Shown here: positions 23,915-37,050 of the stretch, piece after piece
How the letters are laid out: every line of letters starts with the position of its first letter
How positions within the stretch are numbered: the stretch's first letter is position 1
From: Galeopsis tetrahit
Lineage: Eukaryota > Streptophyta > Magnoliopsida > Lamiales > Lamiaceae
Assembly: GCA_963675135.1 (NCBI GenBank)
Contig: OY776124.1
Coordinates: 23,744,066-23,808,065 of the forward strand
Length of the DNA: 64,000 nucleotides
Direction: 5' to 3'
Notes under the pieces: model-generated
Seen by the model: the letters and a program-made list of their open reading frames with translations, nothing else
Told to the model about the DNA's origin: nothing
The model's database searches: none
Made by a program: the position numbers and the translations under genes

Positions 23915-26534
23915 TAACACTATTATAGAAAACAACAACCCTAGAACCAATGTGAATTGGTAATGGTTAACTCTTTTGCAATTAGTGAAACTTTTCAAAA
24001 AGAGAGGATGAGTGAATCGGAGAAAGTGCACGTCCACATTATAGTGGGATAAACTATAGATTTTTTTAGCACTAACGAATGTGATTTTCCGCAAAATAAA
24101 GAAAACATAAAGTTTGCTTGGTCACCAAGCAATCCTACAAAACACTTCTTTTAGGTATTTTAGAGGTTAAATGGCACTATAAACGAGTTATAGAAAACAA
24201 CAACCCTAGAACCAATGTGAATTGGTAATGGTTAACCCTTTTGAAATTAGTGAAACTTTTCAAAAACAGAGAATGAGTGAATCGATGAAAGTGCACTTCC
24301 ACATTATAGTGGGTTAAACTATAGAGTTTTTGAGCACTGACGAATGCGATTTTTCGCAAAATAAAGAAAACATAAAGTTTGCTTGGTCACCAAGCAATCC
24401 TACAAAACACTTCATTTTGGTATTTTAGAGGTTAAATGGCACTATAAACGAGTTACAGAAAACAACAACCCTAGAACCAATGTGAATTGGTAATGGTTAA
24501 CTCTTTTGAAATTAGTGAAACTTTTCAAAAACAGAGAATGAGTGAATCGATGAAAGTGCACTTCCACATTATAGTGGGTTAAACTATAGAGTTTTTGAGC
24601 ACTAGCGAATGTGATTTTCCGCAAAATAAAGAAAACATAAAGTTTGCTTGGTCACCAAGCAATCCTACAAAACACTTCATTTTGGTATTTTAGAGGTTAA
24701 ATGACACTATTATAGAAAACAACAACCCTAGAACCAATGTGAATTGGTAAATTGTTAACTCTTTTGCAATTAGTGGAACTTTTCAAAAATAGAGGATGAG
24801 TGAATCGGAGAAAGTGCACTTCCACATTATAGTGGGATAAAACTATAGAGTTTTTGAGCACTAACGAATGTGATTTTCCGCAAAATAAAGAAAACATAAA
24901 GTTTGCTTGGTCACCAAGCAATCCTACAAAACACTTCATTTTGGTATTTTAGAGGTTAAATGGCACTATAAACGAGTTATAGAAAACAACAACCCTAGAA
25001 CCAATGTGAATTGGTAATGGTTAACTCTTTTGCAATTAGTGAAACTTTTCAAAAAGAGAGGATGAGTGAATCGGTGAAAGCGCACTTCCACATTATAGTG
25101 GGATAAACTAGAGTTTTTTAGCACTAACGAATGTGATTTTCCTCAAAATAAAGAAAACATAAAGTTTGCTTGGTCACCAAGCAATCCTACAAAACACTTC
25201 ATTTTGGTATTTTAGAGGTTAAATGGCACTATAAACGAGTTATAGAAAACAACAACCCTAGAACCAATGTGAATTGGTAATGGTTAACTCTTTTGAAATT
25301 AGTGAAACTTTTCAAAAACAGAGAATGAGTGAATCGATGAAAGTGCACTTCCACATTATAGTGGGTTAAACTATAGAGTTTTTGAGCACTGACGAATGCG
25401 ATTTTTCGCAAAATAAAGAAAACATAAAGTTTGCTTGGTCACCAAGCAATCCTACAAAACACTTCATTTTGGTATTTTAGAGGTTAAATGGCACTATAAA
25501 CGAGTTATAGAAAACAACAACCCTAGAACCAATGTGAATTGGTAATGGTTAACTCTTTTGCAATTAGTGAAACTTTTCAAAAAGGGAGAATGTATGAATC
25601 GGAGAAAGTGCACTTCCACATTATAGTGGGATAAACTATAGAGTTTTTTAGCACTAACGAATGTGATTTTCCGCAAAATAAAGAAAACATAAAGTTTGCT
25701 TGGTCACCAAGCAATCCTACAAAACACTTCATTTTGGTATTTTAGAGGTTAAATGGCACTATAAACGAGTTATAGAAAACAACAACCCTAGAACCAATGT
25801 GAATTGGTAATGGTTAACTCTTTTGAAATTAGTGAAACTTTTCAAAAACAGAGAATGAGTGAATCGATGAAAGTGCACTTCCACATTATAGTGGGTTAAA
25901 CTATAGAGTTTTTGAGCACTAGCGAATGTGATTTTCCGCAAAATAAAGAAAATATAAAGTTTGCTTGGTCACCAAGCAATCCTACAAAACACTTCATTTT
26001 GGTATTTTAGAGGTTAAATGACACTATTATAGAAAACAACAACCCTAGAACCAATGTGAATTGGTAAATTGTTAACTCTTTTGCAATTAGTGGAACTTTT
26101 CAAAAAGAGAGGATGAGTGAATCGGAGAAAGTGCACTTCCACATTATAGTGGGATAAAACTATAGAGTTTTTGAGCACTAACGAATGTGATGTTCCGCAA
26201 AATAAAGAAAACATAAAGTTTGCTTGGTCACCAAGCAATCCTACAAAACACTTCATTTTGGTATTTTAGAGGTTAAATGGCACTATTATAGAAAACAACA
26301 ACCCTAGAACCAATGTGAATTGGTAATGGTTAACTCTTTTGCAATTAATGAAACTTTTCAAAAAGAGAGGATGAGTGAATCGGAGAAAGTGCACGTTCAC
26401 ATTATAGTGGGATAAACTATAGATTTTTTTAGCACTAAAGAATGTGATTTTCCGCAAAATAAAGAAAACATAAAGTTTGCTTGGTCACCAAGCAATCCTA
26501 CAAAACACTTCATTTAGGTATTTTAGAGGTTAAA
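23915..26534 (+). repeat. Long-range duplicated block, second copy (offset 14142)
   Basis: Copy of 9773-12392. It contains cacttcttttagg near 24145 and ggttacc-region changes such as ggttaaccc near 24232. From 24961 it also aligns with 15784-17345 at offset 9177, and its head at 24961 agrees with that copy and not with 10819. The block is therefore probably a junction of two source segments. Confidence 0.85.
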
Positions 26535-26791
26535 TGGCACTATTATAGAAAACAACAACCCTAGAACCAATGTGAATTGGTAATGGTTAACTCTTTTGAA
26601 ATTAGTGAAACTTTTCAAAAACAGAGAATGAGTGAATCGGAGAAAGTGCACTTCCACATTATAGTGGGTTAAACTATAGAGTTTTTGAGCACTAACGAAT
26701 GTGATTTTCCGCAAAATAAAGAAAACATAAAGTTTGCTTGGTCACCAAGCAATCCTACAAAACACTTCATTTTGGTATTTTAGTGGTTAAA
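26535..26791 (+). repeat. Recombinant S monomer marking a one-monomer deletion
   Basis: The head tggcactattatag matches the unit at 17358, but from gaaattag onward the unit matches 17615 (cagagaatgagtg, atcggag, gtgcacttcc, gggttaaac, tail ttttagtgg). Relative to the source, 265 bp are missing. The crossover lies within the ~50 bp of identical sequence between the head and the c/a site, as expected of unequal homologous exchange. Confidence 0.88.
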
Positions 26792-27587
26792 TGGCACTAT
26801 AAACGAGTTATAGAAAACAACAACCCTAGAACCAATGTGAATTGGTAATTGTTAACTCTTTTGCAATTAGTGAAACTTTTCAAAATGAGAGGACAATTGA
26901 ATCGGAGAAAGTGCACTTGCACATTATAGTGGGATAAAACTATAGAGTTTTTTAGCACTAACGAATGTGATTTTCCGCAAAATAAAGAAAACATAAAGTT
27001 TGCTTGGTCACCAAGCAATCCTACAAAACACTTCATTTTGGTATTTTAGAGGTTAAATGGCACTATAAACGAGTTATAGAAAACAACAACCCTAGAACCA
27101 ATGTGAATTGGTAATGGTTAACTCTTTTGAAATTAGTGAAACTTTTCAAAAAGAGAGAATGTATGAATCGGAGAAAGTGCACTTCCACATTATAGTGGGA
27201 TAAACTATAGAGTTTTTTAGCACTAACGAATGTGATTTTCCGCAAAATAAAGAAAACATAAAGTTTGCTTGGTCACCAAGCAATCCTACAAAACACTTCA
27301 TTTTGGTATTTTAGAGGTTAAATGGCACTATAAACGAGTTATAGAAAACAACAACCCTAGAACCAATGTGAATTGGTAATGGTTAACTCTTTTGCAATTA
27401 GTGAAACTTTTCAAAAAGAGAGAATGTATGAATCGGAGAAAGTGCATTTCCACATTATAGTGGGATAAACTATAGAGTTTTTTAGCACTAACGAATGTGA
27501 TTTTCCGCAAAATAAAGAAAACATAAAGTTTGCTTGGTCACCAAGCAATCCTACAAAACACTTCATTTTGGTATTTTAGAGGTTAAA

Positions 27588-29147
27588 TGGCACTATTATA
27601 GAAAACAACAACCCTAGAACCAATGTGAATTGGTAATGGTTAACTCTTTTGAAATTAGTGAAACTTTTCAAAAACAGAGAATGAGTGAATCGATGAAAGT
27701 GCACTTCCACATTATAGTGGGTTAAACTATAGAGTTTTTGAGCACTAGCGAATGTGATTTTCCGCAAAATAAAGAAAACATAAAGTTTGCTTGGTCACCA
27801 AGCAATCCTACAAAACACTTTATTTTGGTATTTTAGAGGTTAAATGACACTATTATAGAAAACAACAACCCTAGAACCAATGTGAATTGGTAAATTGTTA
27901 ACTCTTTTGCAATTAGTGGAACTTTTCAAAAAGAGAGGATGAGTGAATCGGAGAAAGTGCACTTCCACATTATAGTGGGATAAAACTATAGAGTTTTTGA
28001 GCACTAACGAATGTGATGTTCCGCAAAATAAAGAAAACATAAAGTTTGCTTGGTCACCAAGTAATCCTACAAAACACTTCATTTTGGTATTTTAGAGGTT
28101 AAATGGCACTATTATAGAAAACAACAACCCTAGAACCAATGTGAATTGGTAATGGTTAACTCTTTTGCAATTAGTGAAACTTTTCAAAAAGAGAGGATGA
28201 GTGAATCGGAGAAAGTGCACGTTCACATTATAGTGGGATAAACTATAGATTTTTTTAGCACTAACGAATGTGATTTTCCGCAAAATAAAGAAAACATAAA
28301 GTTTGCTTGGTCACCAAGCAATCCTACAAAACACTTCATTTAGGTATTTTAGAGGTTAAATGGCACCATTATAGAAAACAACAACCCTAGAACCAATGTG
28401 AATTGGTAATGGTTAACTCTTTTGCAATTAGTGAAACTTTTCAAAAAGAGAGGATGAGTGAATCGGAGAAAGTGCACGTTCACATTATAGTGGGATAAAC
28501 TATAGATTTTTTTAGCACTAACGAATGTGATTTTCCGCAAAATAAAGAAAACATAAAGTTTGCTTGGTCACCAAGCAATCCTACAAAACACTTCATTTAG
28601 GTATTTTAGAGGTTAAATGGCACTATAAACGAGTTATAGAAAACAACAACCCTAGAACCAATGTGAATTGGTAATGGTTAACTCTTTTGAAATTAGTGAA
28701 ACTTTTCAAAAACAGAGAATGAGTGAATCGATGAAAGTGCACTTCCACATTATAGTGGGTTAAACTATAGAGTTTTTGAGCACTAACGAATGTGATTTTC
28801 CACAAAATAAAGAAAACATAAAGTTTGCTTGGTCACCAAGCAATCCTACAAAACACTTCATTTAGATATTTTAGAGGTTAAATGGCACTATAAACGAGTT
28901 ATAGAAAACAACAACCCTAGAACCAATGTGAATTGGTAATGGTTAACTCTTTTGCAATTAGTGAAACTTTTCAAAAAGAGAGAATGTATGAATCGGAGAA
29001 AGTGCACTTCCACATTATAGTGGGATAAACTATATAGTTTTTTAGCACTAACGAATGTGATTTTCCGCAAAATAAAGAAAACATAAAGTTTGCTTGGTCA
29101 CCAAGCAATCCTACAAAACACTTCATTTTGGTATTTTAGAGGTTAAA
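27588..29147 (+). repeat. 6-monomer HOR, copy A (period 1560 bp)
   Basis: Heads at 27588, 27845, 28104, 28361, 28618 and 28883. Shared with copies B and C: aagtaatcc (near 28061), tggcaccatt at 28361 and tttagatatttt near 28861. Private to this copy is gattttccacaaaa near 28795, a ccg-to-cca change. Confidence 0.92.
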
Positions 29148-30707
29148 TGGCACTATTATAGAAAACAACAACCCTAGAACCAATGTGAATTGGTAATGGT
29201 TAACTCTTTTGAAATTAGTGAAACTTTTCAAAAACAGAGAATGAGTGAATCGATGAAAGTGCACTTCCACATTATAGTGGGTTAAACTATAGAGTTTTTG
29301 AGCACTAGCGAATGTGATTTTCCGCAAAATAAAGAAAACATAAAGTTTGCTTGGTCACCAAGCAATCCTACAAAACACTTTATTTTGGTATTTTAGAGGT
29401 TAAATGACACTATTATAGAAAACAACAACCCTAGAACCAATGTGAATTGGTAAATTGTTAACTCTTTTGCAATTAGTGGAACTTTTCAAAAAGAGAGGAT
29501 GAGTGAATCGGAGAAAGTGCACTTCCACATTATAGTGGGATAAAACTATAGAGTTTTTGAGCACTAACGAATGTGATGTTCCGCAAAATAAAGAAAACAT
29601 AAAGTTTGCTTGGTCACCAAGTAATCCTACAAAACACTTCATTTTGGTATTTTAGAGGTTAAATGGCACTATTATAGAAAACAACAACCCTAGAACCAAT
29701 GTGAATTGGTAATGGTTAACTCTTTTGCAATTAGTGAAACTTTTCAAAAAGAGAGGATGAGTGAATCGGAGAAAGTGCACGTTCACATTATAGTGGGATA
29801 AACTATAGATTTTTTTAGCACTAACGAATGTGATTTTCCGCAAAATAAAGAAAACATAAAGTTTGCTTGGTCACCAAGCAATCCTACAAAACACTTCATT
29901 TAGGTATTTTAGAGGTTAAATGGCACCATTATAGAAAACAACAACCCTAGAACCAATGTGAATTGGTAATGGTTAACTCTTTTGCAATTAGTGAAACTTT
30001 TCAAAAAGAGAGGATGAGTGAATCGGAGAAAGTGCACGTTCACATTATAGTGGGATAAACTATAGATTTTTTTAGCACTAACGAATGTGATTTTCCGCAA
30101 AATAAAGAAAACATAAAGTTTGCTTGGTCACCAAGCAATCCTACAAAACACTTCATTTAGGTATTTTAGAGGTTAAATGGCACTATAAACGAGTTATAGA
30201 AAACAACAACCCTAGAACCAATGTGAATTGGTAATGGTTAACTCTTTTGAAATTAGTGAAACTTTTCAAAAACAGAGAATGAGTGAATCGATGAAAGTGC
30301 ACTTCCACATTATAGTGGGTTAAACTATAGAGTTTTTGAGCACTAACGAATGTGATTTTCCGCAAAATAAAGAAAACATAAAGTTTGCTTGGTCACCAAG
30401 CAATCCTACAAAACACTTCATTTAGATATTTTAGAGGTTAAATGGCACTATAAACGAGTTATAGAAAACAACAACCCTAGAACCAATGTGAATTGGTAAT
30501 GGTTAACTCTTTTGCAATTAGTGAAACTTTTCAAAAAGAGAGAATGTATGAATCGGAGAAAGTGCACTTCCACATTATAGTGGGATAAACTATAGAGTTT
30601 TTTAGCACTAACGAATGTGATTTTCCGCAAAATAAAGAAAACATAAAGTTTGCTTGGTCACCAAGCAATCCTACAAAACACTTCATTTTGGTATTTTAGA
30701 GGTTAAA
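29148..30707 (+). repeat. 6-monomer HOR, copy B (period 1560 bp)
   Basis: All landmarks of copy A recur at +1560, including aagtaatcc near 29621 and tggcaccatt at 29921. The ccg-to-cca change of copy A is absent. Copies A and B join head to tail with no gap. Confidence 0.92.
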
Positions 30708-31502
30708 TGGCACTATAAACGAGTTATAGAAAACAACAACCCTAGAACCAATGTGAATTGGTAATGGTTAACTCTTTTGCAATTAGTGAAACTTTTCAAA
30801 AAGAGAGAATGTATGAATCGGAGAAAGTGCACTTCCACATTATAGTGGGATAAACTATAGAGTTTTTTAGCACTAACGAATGTGATTTTCCGCAAAATAA
30901 AGAAAACATAAAGTTTGCTTGGTCACCAAGCAATCCTACAAAACACTTCATTTTGGTATTTTAGAGGTTAAATGGCACTATAAACGAGTTATAGAAAACA
31001 ACAACCCTAGAACCAATGTGAATTGGTAATGGTTAACTCTTTTGAAATTAGTGAAACTTTTCAAAAAGAGAGAATGTATGAATCGGAGAAAGTGCACTTC
31101 CACATTATAGTGGGATAAACTATAGAGTTTTTTAGCACTAACGAATGTGATTTTCCGCAAAATAAAGAAAACATAAAGTTTGCTTGGTCACCAAGCAATC
31201 CTACAAAACACTTCATTTTGGTATTTTAGAGGTTAAATGGCACTATAAACGAGTTATAGAAAACAACAACCCTAGAACCAATGTGAATTGGTAATAGTTA
31301 ACTCTTTTGCAATTAGTGAAACTTTTCAAAAAGAGAGAATGTATGAATCGGAGAAAGTGCACTTCCACATTATAGTGGGATAAACTATAGAGTTTTTTAG
31401 CACTAACGAATGTGATTTTCCGCAAAATAAAGAAAACATAAAGTTTGCTTGGTCACCAAGCAATCCTACAAAACACTTCATTTTGGTATTTTAGAGGTTA
31501 AA
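30708..31502 (+). repeat. Three consecutive L monomers (265 bp each)
   Basis: Heads at 30708, 30973 and 31238 are almost identical L units (gagaatgtatg, ttttttagcac). They separate copies B and C of the 6-monomer HOR. With the L unit before them (30443) they give four L units in a row, a local monomer-level expansion. The unit at 30973 has gaaattag like 18146 and 27058; 31238 has the private gtaatagttaac. Confidence 0.9.
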
Positions 31503-33327
31503 TGGCACTATTATAGAAAACAACAACCCTAGAACCAATGTGAATTGGTAATGGTTAACTCTTTTGAAATTAGTGAAACTTTTCAAAAACAGAGAATGAG
31601 TGAATCGATGAAAGTGCACTTCCACATTATAGTGGGTTAAACTATAGAGTTTTTGAGCACTAGCGAATGTGATTTTCCGCAAAATAAAGAAAACATAAAG
31701 TTTGCTTGGTCACCAAGCAATCCTACAAAACACTTTATTTTGGTATTTTAGAGGTTAAATGACACTATTATAGAAAACAACAACCCTAGAACCAATGTGA
31801 ATTGGTAAATTGTTAACTCTTTTGCAATTAGTGGAACTTTTCAAAAAGAGAGGATGAGTGAATCGGAGAAAGTGCACTTCCACATTATAGTGGGATAAAA
31901 CTATAGAGTTTTTGAGCACTAACGAATGTGATGTTCCGCAAAATAAAGAAAACATAAAGTTTGCTTGGTCACCAAGTAATCCTACAAAACACTTCATTTT
32001 GGTATTTTAGAGGTTAAATGGCACTATTATAGAAAACAACAACCCTAGAACCAATGTGAATTGGTAATGGTTAACTCTTTTGCAATTAGTGAAACTTTTC
32101 AAAAAGAGAGGATGAGTGAATCGGAGAAAGTGCACGTTCACATTATAGTGGGATAAACTATAGATTTTTTTAGCACTAACGAATGTGATTTTCCGCAAAA
32201 TAAAGAAAACATAAAGTTTGCTTGGTCACCAAGCAATCCTACAAAACACTTCATTTAGGTATTTTAGAGGTTAAATGGCACCATTATAGAAAACAACAAC
32301 CCTAGAACCAATGTGAATTGGTAATGGTTAACTCTTTTGCAATTAGTGAAACTTTTCAAAAAGAGAGGATGAGTGAATCGGAGAAAGTGCACGTTCACAT
32401 TATAGTGGGATAAACTATAGATTTTTTTAGCACTAACGAATGTGATTTTCCGCAAAATAAAGAAAACATAAAGTTTGCTTGGTCACCAAGCAATCCTACA
32501 AAACACTTCATTTAGGTATTTTAGAGGTTAAATGGCACTATAAACGAGTTATAGAAAACAACAACCCTAGAACCAATGTGAATTGGTAATGGTTAACTCT
32601 TTTGAAATTAGTGAAACTTTTCAAAAACAGAGAATGAGTGAATCGATGAAAGTGCACTTCCACATTATAGTGGGTTAAACTATAGAGTTTTTGAGCACTA
32701 ACGAATGTGATTTTCCGCAAAATAAAGAAAACATAAAGTTTGCTTGGTCACCAAGCAATCCTACAAAACACTTCATTTAGATATTTTACAGGTTAAATGG
32801 CACTATAAACGAGTTATAGAAAACAACAACCCTAGAACCAATGTGAATTGGTAATGGTTAACTCTTTTGCAATTAGTGAAACTTTTCAAAAAGAGAGAAT
32901 GTATGAATCGGAGAAAGTGCACTTCCACATTATAGTGGGATAAACTATAGAGTTTTTTAGCACTAACGAATGTGATTTTCCGCAAAATAAAGAAAACATA
33001 AAGTTTGCTTGGTCACCAAGCAATCCTACAAAACACTTCATTTTGGTATTTTAGAGGTTAAATGGCACTATAAACGAGTTATAGAAAACAACAACCCTAG
33101 AACCAATGTGAATTGGTAATGGTTAACTCTTTTGCAATTAGTGAAACTTTTCAAAAAGAGAGAATGTATGAATCGGAGAAAGTGCACTTCCACATTATAG
33201 TGGGATAAACTATAGAGTTTTTTAGCACTAACGAATGTGATTTTCCGCAAAATAAAGAAAACATAAAGTTTGCTTGGTCACCAAGCAATCCTACAAAACA
33301 CTTCATTTTGGTATTTTAGAGGTTAAA
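31503..33327 (+). repeat. 6-monomer HOR, copy C, plus one L unit
   Basis: Landmarks match copy B at +2355 and the ancestral copy at +12827. Aagtaatcc near 31975 and tggcaccatt at 32276 group it with A and B. A private ttttacagg replaces ttttagagg near 32785. An L unit follows at 33063, matching 20236. Confidence 0.9.
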
Positions 33328-33850
33328 TGGCACTATAAACGAGTTATAGAAAACAACAACCCTAGAACCAATGTGAATTGGTAATGGTTAACTCTTTTGA
33401 AATTAGTGAAACTTTTCAAAAACAGAGAATGAGTGAATCGATGAAAGTGCACTTCCACATTATAGTGGGTTAAACTATAGAGTTTTTGAGCACTAACGAA
33501 TGCGATTTTCCGCAAAATAAAGAAAACATAAAGTTTGCTTGGTCACCAAGAAATCCTACAAAACACTTCATTTTGGTATTTTAGAGGTTAAATGACACTA
33601 TTATAGAAAACAACAACCCTAGAACCAATGTGAATTGGTAATTGTTAACTCTTTTGCAATTAGTGAAACTTTTCAAAAAGAGAGGATGAGTGAATCGATG
33701 AAAGTGCACTTCCACATTATAGTGGGATAAAACTATAGAGTTTTTGAGCACTAACGAATGTGATTTTCCGCAAAATAAAGAAAACATAAAGTTTGCTTGG
33801 TCACCAAGCAATCCTACAAAACACTTCATTTTGGTATTTTAGAGGTTAAA

Positions 33851-33888
33851 TGGCATTATTATAGAAAACAACAACCCTAGAACCAATT
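33851..33888 (+). repeat. Partial monomer: extra 38-bp head, copy 2
   Basis: Identical junction to that at 21024, with one more a in the gaaaac run. It lies 12827 bp to the right of the first copy and opens the 1600-bp HOR. Confidence 0.93.
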
Positions 33889-35450
33889 CACTAAACGAGT
33901 TATAGAAAACAACAACCCTAGAACCAATGTGAATTGGTAATGGTTAAATCTTTTGAACTTAGTGAAACTTTTCAAAAACAGAGAATGAGTGAATCGATGA
34001 AAGTGCACTTCCACATTATAGTGGGTTAAACTATAGATTTTTTTAGCACTAACGAATGCGATTTTTCGCAAAATAAAGAAAACATAAAGTTTGCTTGGTC
34101 ACCAAGCAATCCTACAAAACACTTCTTTTTGGTATTTTAGAGGTTAAATGGCACTATTATAGAAAACAACAACCCTAGAACCAATGTGAATTGGTAATGG
34201 TTAACTCTTTTGCAATTAGTGAAACTTTTCAAAAAGAGAGGATGAGTGAATCGGAGAAAGTGCACGTCCACATTATAGTGGGATAAAACTATAGAGTTTT
34301 TGAGCACTAACGAATGTGATTTTCCGCAAAATAAAGAAAACATAAAGTTTGCTTGGTCACCAAGCAATCCTACAAAACACTTCATTTTGGTATATTAGAG
34401 GTTAAATGGCACTATAAACGAATTATAGAAAACAACAACCCTAGAACCAATGTGAATTGGTAATGGTTAACTCTTTTGTAGTTAGTGAAACTTTTCAAAA
34501 AGAGAGAATGTATGAATCGGAGAAAGTGCACTTCCACATTATAGTGGGATAAACTATATAGTTTTTTAGCACTAACGAATGTGATTTTCCGCAAAATAAA
34601 GAAAACATAAAGTTTGCTTGGTCACCAAGCAATCCTACAAAACACTTCATTTTGGTATTTTAGAGGTTAAATGACACTATTATAGAAAACAACAACCCTA
34701 GAACCAATGTGAATTGGTAATGGTTAACAATTTTGCAATTAGTGAAACTTTTCAAAAAGAGAGGATGTGTGAATCGGAGAAAGTGCACGTCCACATTATA
34801 GTGGGATAAAACTATAGAGTTTTTGAGCACTAACGAATGTGATTTTCCGCAAAATAAAGAAAACATAAAGTTTTCTTGGTCACCAAGCAATCCTACAAAA
34901 CACTTCATTTTGGTATATTAGAGGTTAAATGGCACTATAAACGAGTTATAGAAAACAACAACCCTAGAACCAATGTGAATTGGTAATGGTTAACTCTTTT
35001 GTATTTAGTGAAACTTTTCAAAAAGAGAGAATGTGTGAATCGGAGAAAGTGCACTTCCACATTATAGTGGGATAAACTAGAGTTTTTGAGCACTAACGAA
35101 TGTGATTTTCCGCAAAATAAAGAAAACATAAAGTTTGCTTGGTCACCAAGCAATCCTACAAAACACTTCATTTTGGTATTTTAGAGGTTAAATGGCACTA
35201 TTATAGAAAACAACAACCCTAGAACCAATGTGAATTGGTAATGGTTAACTCTTTTGCAATTAGTGAAACTTTTCAAAAAGAGAGGATGAGTGAATCGGAG
35301 AAAGTGCACGTCCACATTATAGTGGGATAAAACTATAGAGTTTTTGAGCACTAACGAATGTGATTTTCCGCAAAATAAAGAAAACATAAAGTTTGCTTGG
35401 TCACCAAGCAATCCTACAAAACACTTCATTTTGGTATTTTAGAGGTTAAA
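33851..35450 (+). repeat. 1600-bp HOR, copy 1
   Basis: The block begins with the 38-bp extra head and contains monomers at about 33889, 34149, 34407, 34672, 34930 and 35193. It is a copy of 21024-22600 and is then repeated in tandem. Markers: cacttctttttgg near 34121, gggttaaactatagattttttt, ggttaacaattttg near 34724 and gtatttag near 34998. Confidence 0.92.
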
Positions 35451-35488
35451 TGGCATTATTATAGAAAACAACAACCCTAGAACCAATT
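35451..35488 (+). repeat. Partial monomer: extra 38-bp head, copy 3
   Basis: Same junction, exactly 1600 bp after copy 2, so the 1600-bp tandem duplication includes it. Confidence 0.93.
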
Positions 35489-37050
35489 CACTAAACGAGT
35501 TATAGAAAACAACAACCCTAGAACCAATGTGAATTGGTAATGGTTAAATCTTTTGAACTTAGTGAAACTTTTCAAAAACAGAGAATGAGTGAATCGATGA
35601 AAGTGCACTTCCACATTATAGTGGGTTAAACTATAGATTTTTTTAGCACTAACGAATGCGATTTTTCGCAAAATAAAGAAAACATAAAGTTTGCTTGGTC
35701 ACCAAGCAATCCTACAAAACACTTCTTTTTGGTATTTTAGAGGTTAAATGGCACTATTATAGAAAACAACAACCCTAGAACCAATGTGAATTGGTAATGG
35801 TTAACTCTTTTGCAATTAGTGAAACTTTTCAAAAAGAGAGGATGAGTGAATCGGAGAAAGTGCACGTCCACATTATAGTGGGATAAAACTATAGAGTTTT
35901 TGAGCACTAACGAATGTGATTTTCCGCAAAATAAAGAAAACATAAAGTTTGCTTGGTCACCAAGCAATCCTACAAAACACTTCATTTTGGTATATTAGAG
36001 GTTAAATGGCACTATAAACGAATTATAGAAAACAACAACCCTAGAACCAATGTGAATTGGTAATGGTTAACTCTTTTGTAGTTAGTGAAACTTTTCAAAA
36101 AGAGAGAATGTATGAATCGGAGAAAGTGCACTTCCACATTATAGTGGGATAAACTATATAGTTTTTTAGCACTAACGAATGTGATTTTCCGCAAAATAAA
36201 GAAAACATAAAGTTTGCTTGGTCACCAAGCAATCCTACAAAACACTTCATTTTGGTATTTTAGAGGTTAAATGACACTATTATAGAAAACAACAACCCTA
36301 GAACCAATGTGAATTGGTAATGGTTAACAATTTTGCAATTAGTGAAACTTTTCAAAAAGAGAGGATGTGTGAATCGGAGAAAGTGCACGTCCACATTATA
36401 GTGGGATAAAACTATAGAGTTTTTGAGCACTAACGAATGTGATTTTCCGCAAAATAAAGAAAACATAAAGTTTTCTTGGTCACCAAGCAATCCTACAAAA
36501 CACTTCATTTTGGTATATTAGAGGTTAAATGGCACTATAAACGAGTTATAGAAAACAACAACCCTAGAACCAATGTGAATTGGTAATGGTTAACTCTTTT
36601 GTATTTAGTGAAACTTTTCAAAAAGAGAGAATGTGTGAATCGGAGAAAGTGCACTTCCACATTATAGTGGGATAAACTAGAGTTTTTGAGCACTAACGAA
36701 TGTGATTTTCCGCAAAATAAAGAAAACATAAAGTTTGCTTGGTCACCAAGCAATCCTACAAAACACTTCATTTTGGTATTTTAGAGGTTAAATGGCACTA
36801 TTATAGAAAACAACAACCCTAGAACCAATGTGAATTGGTAATGGTTAACTCTTTTGCAATTAGTGAAACTTTTCAAAAAGAGAGGATGAGTGAATCGGAG
36901 AAAGTGCACGTCCACATTATAGTGGGATAAAACTATAGAGTTTTTGAGCACTAACGAATGCGATTTTCCGCAAAATAAAGAAAACATAAAGTTTGCTTGG
37001 TCGCCAAGCAATCCTACAAAACACTTCATTTTGGTATATTAGAGGTTAAA
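35451..37050 (+). repeat. 1600-bp HOR, copy 2
   Basis: Every landmark of copy 1 recurs at +1600. The last S unit differs: it has gaatgcgat and ggtcgccaagc (near 36958 and 37000), which copy 1 lacks but the unit at 22365 has. The right breakpoint is therefore inside this unit or it was later converted. Confidence 0.92.
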
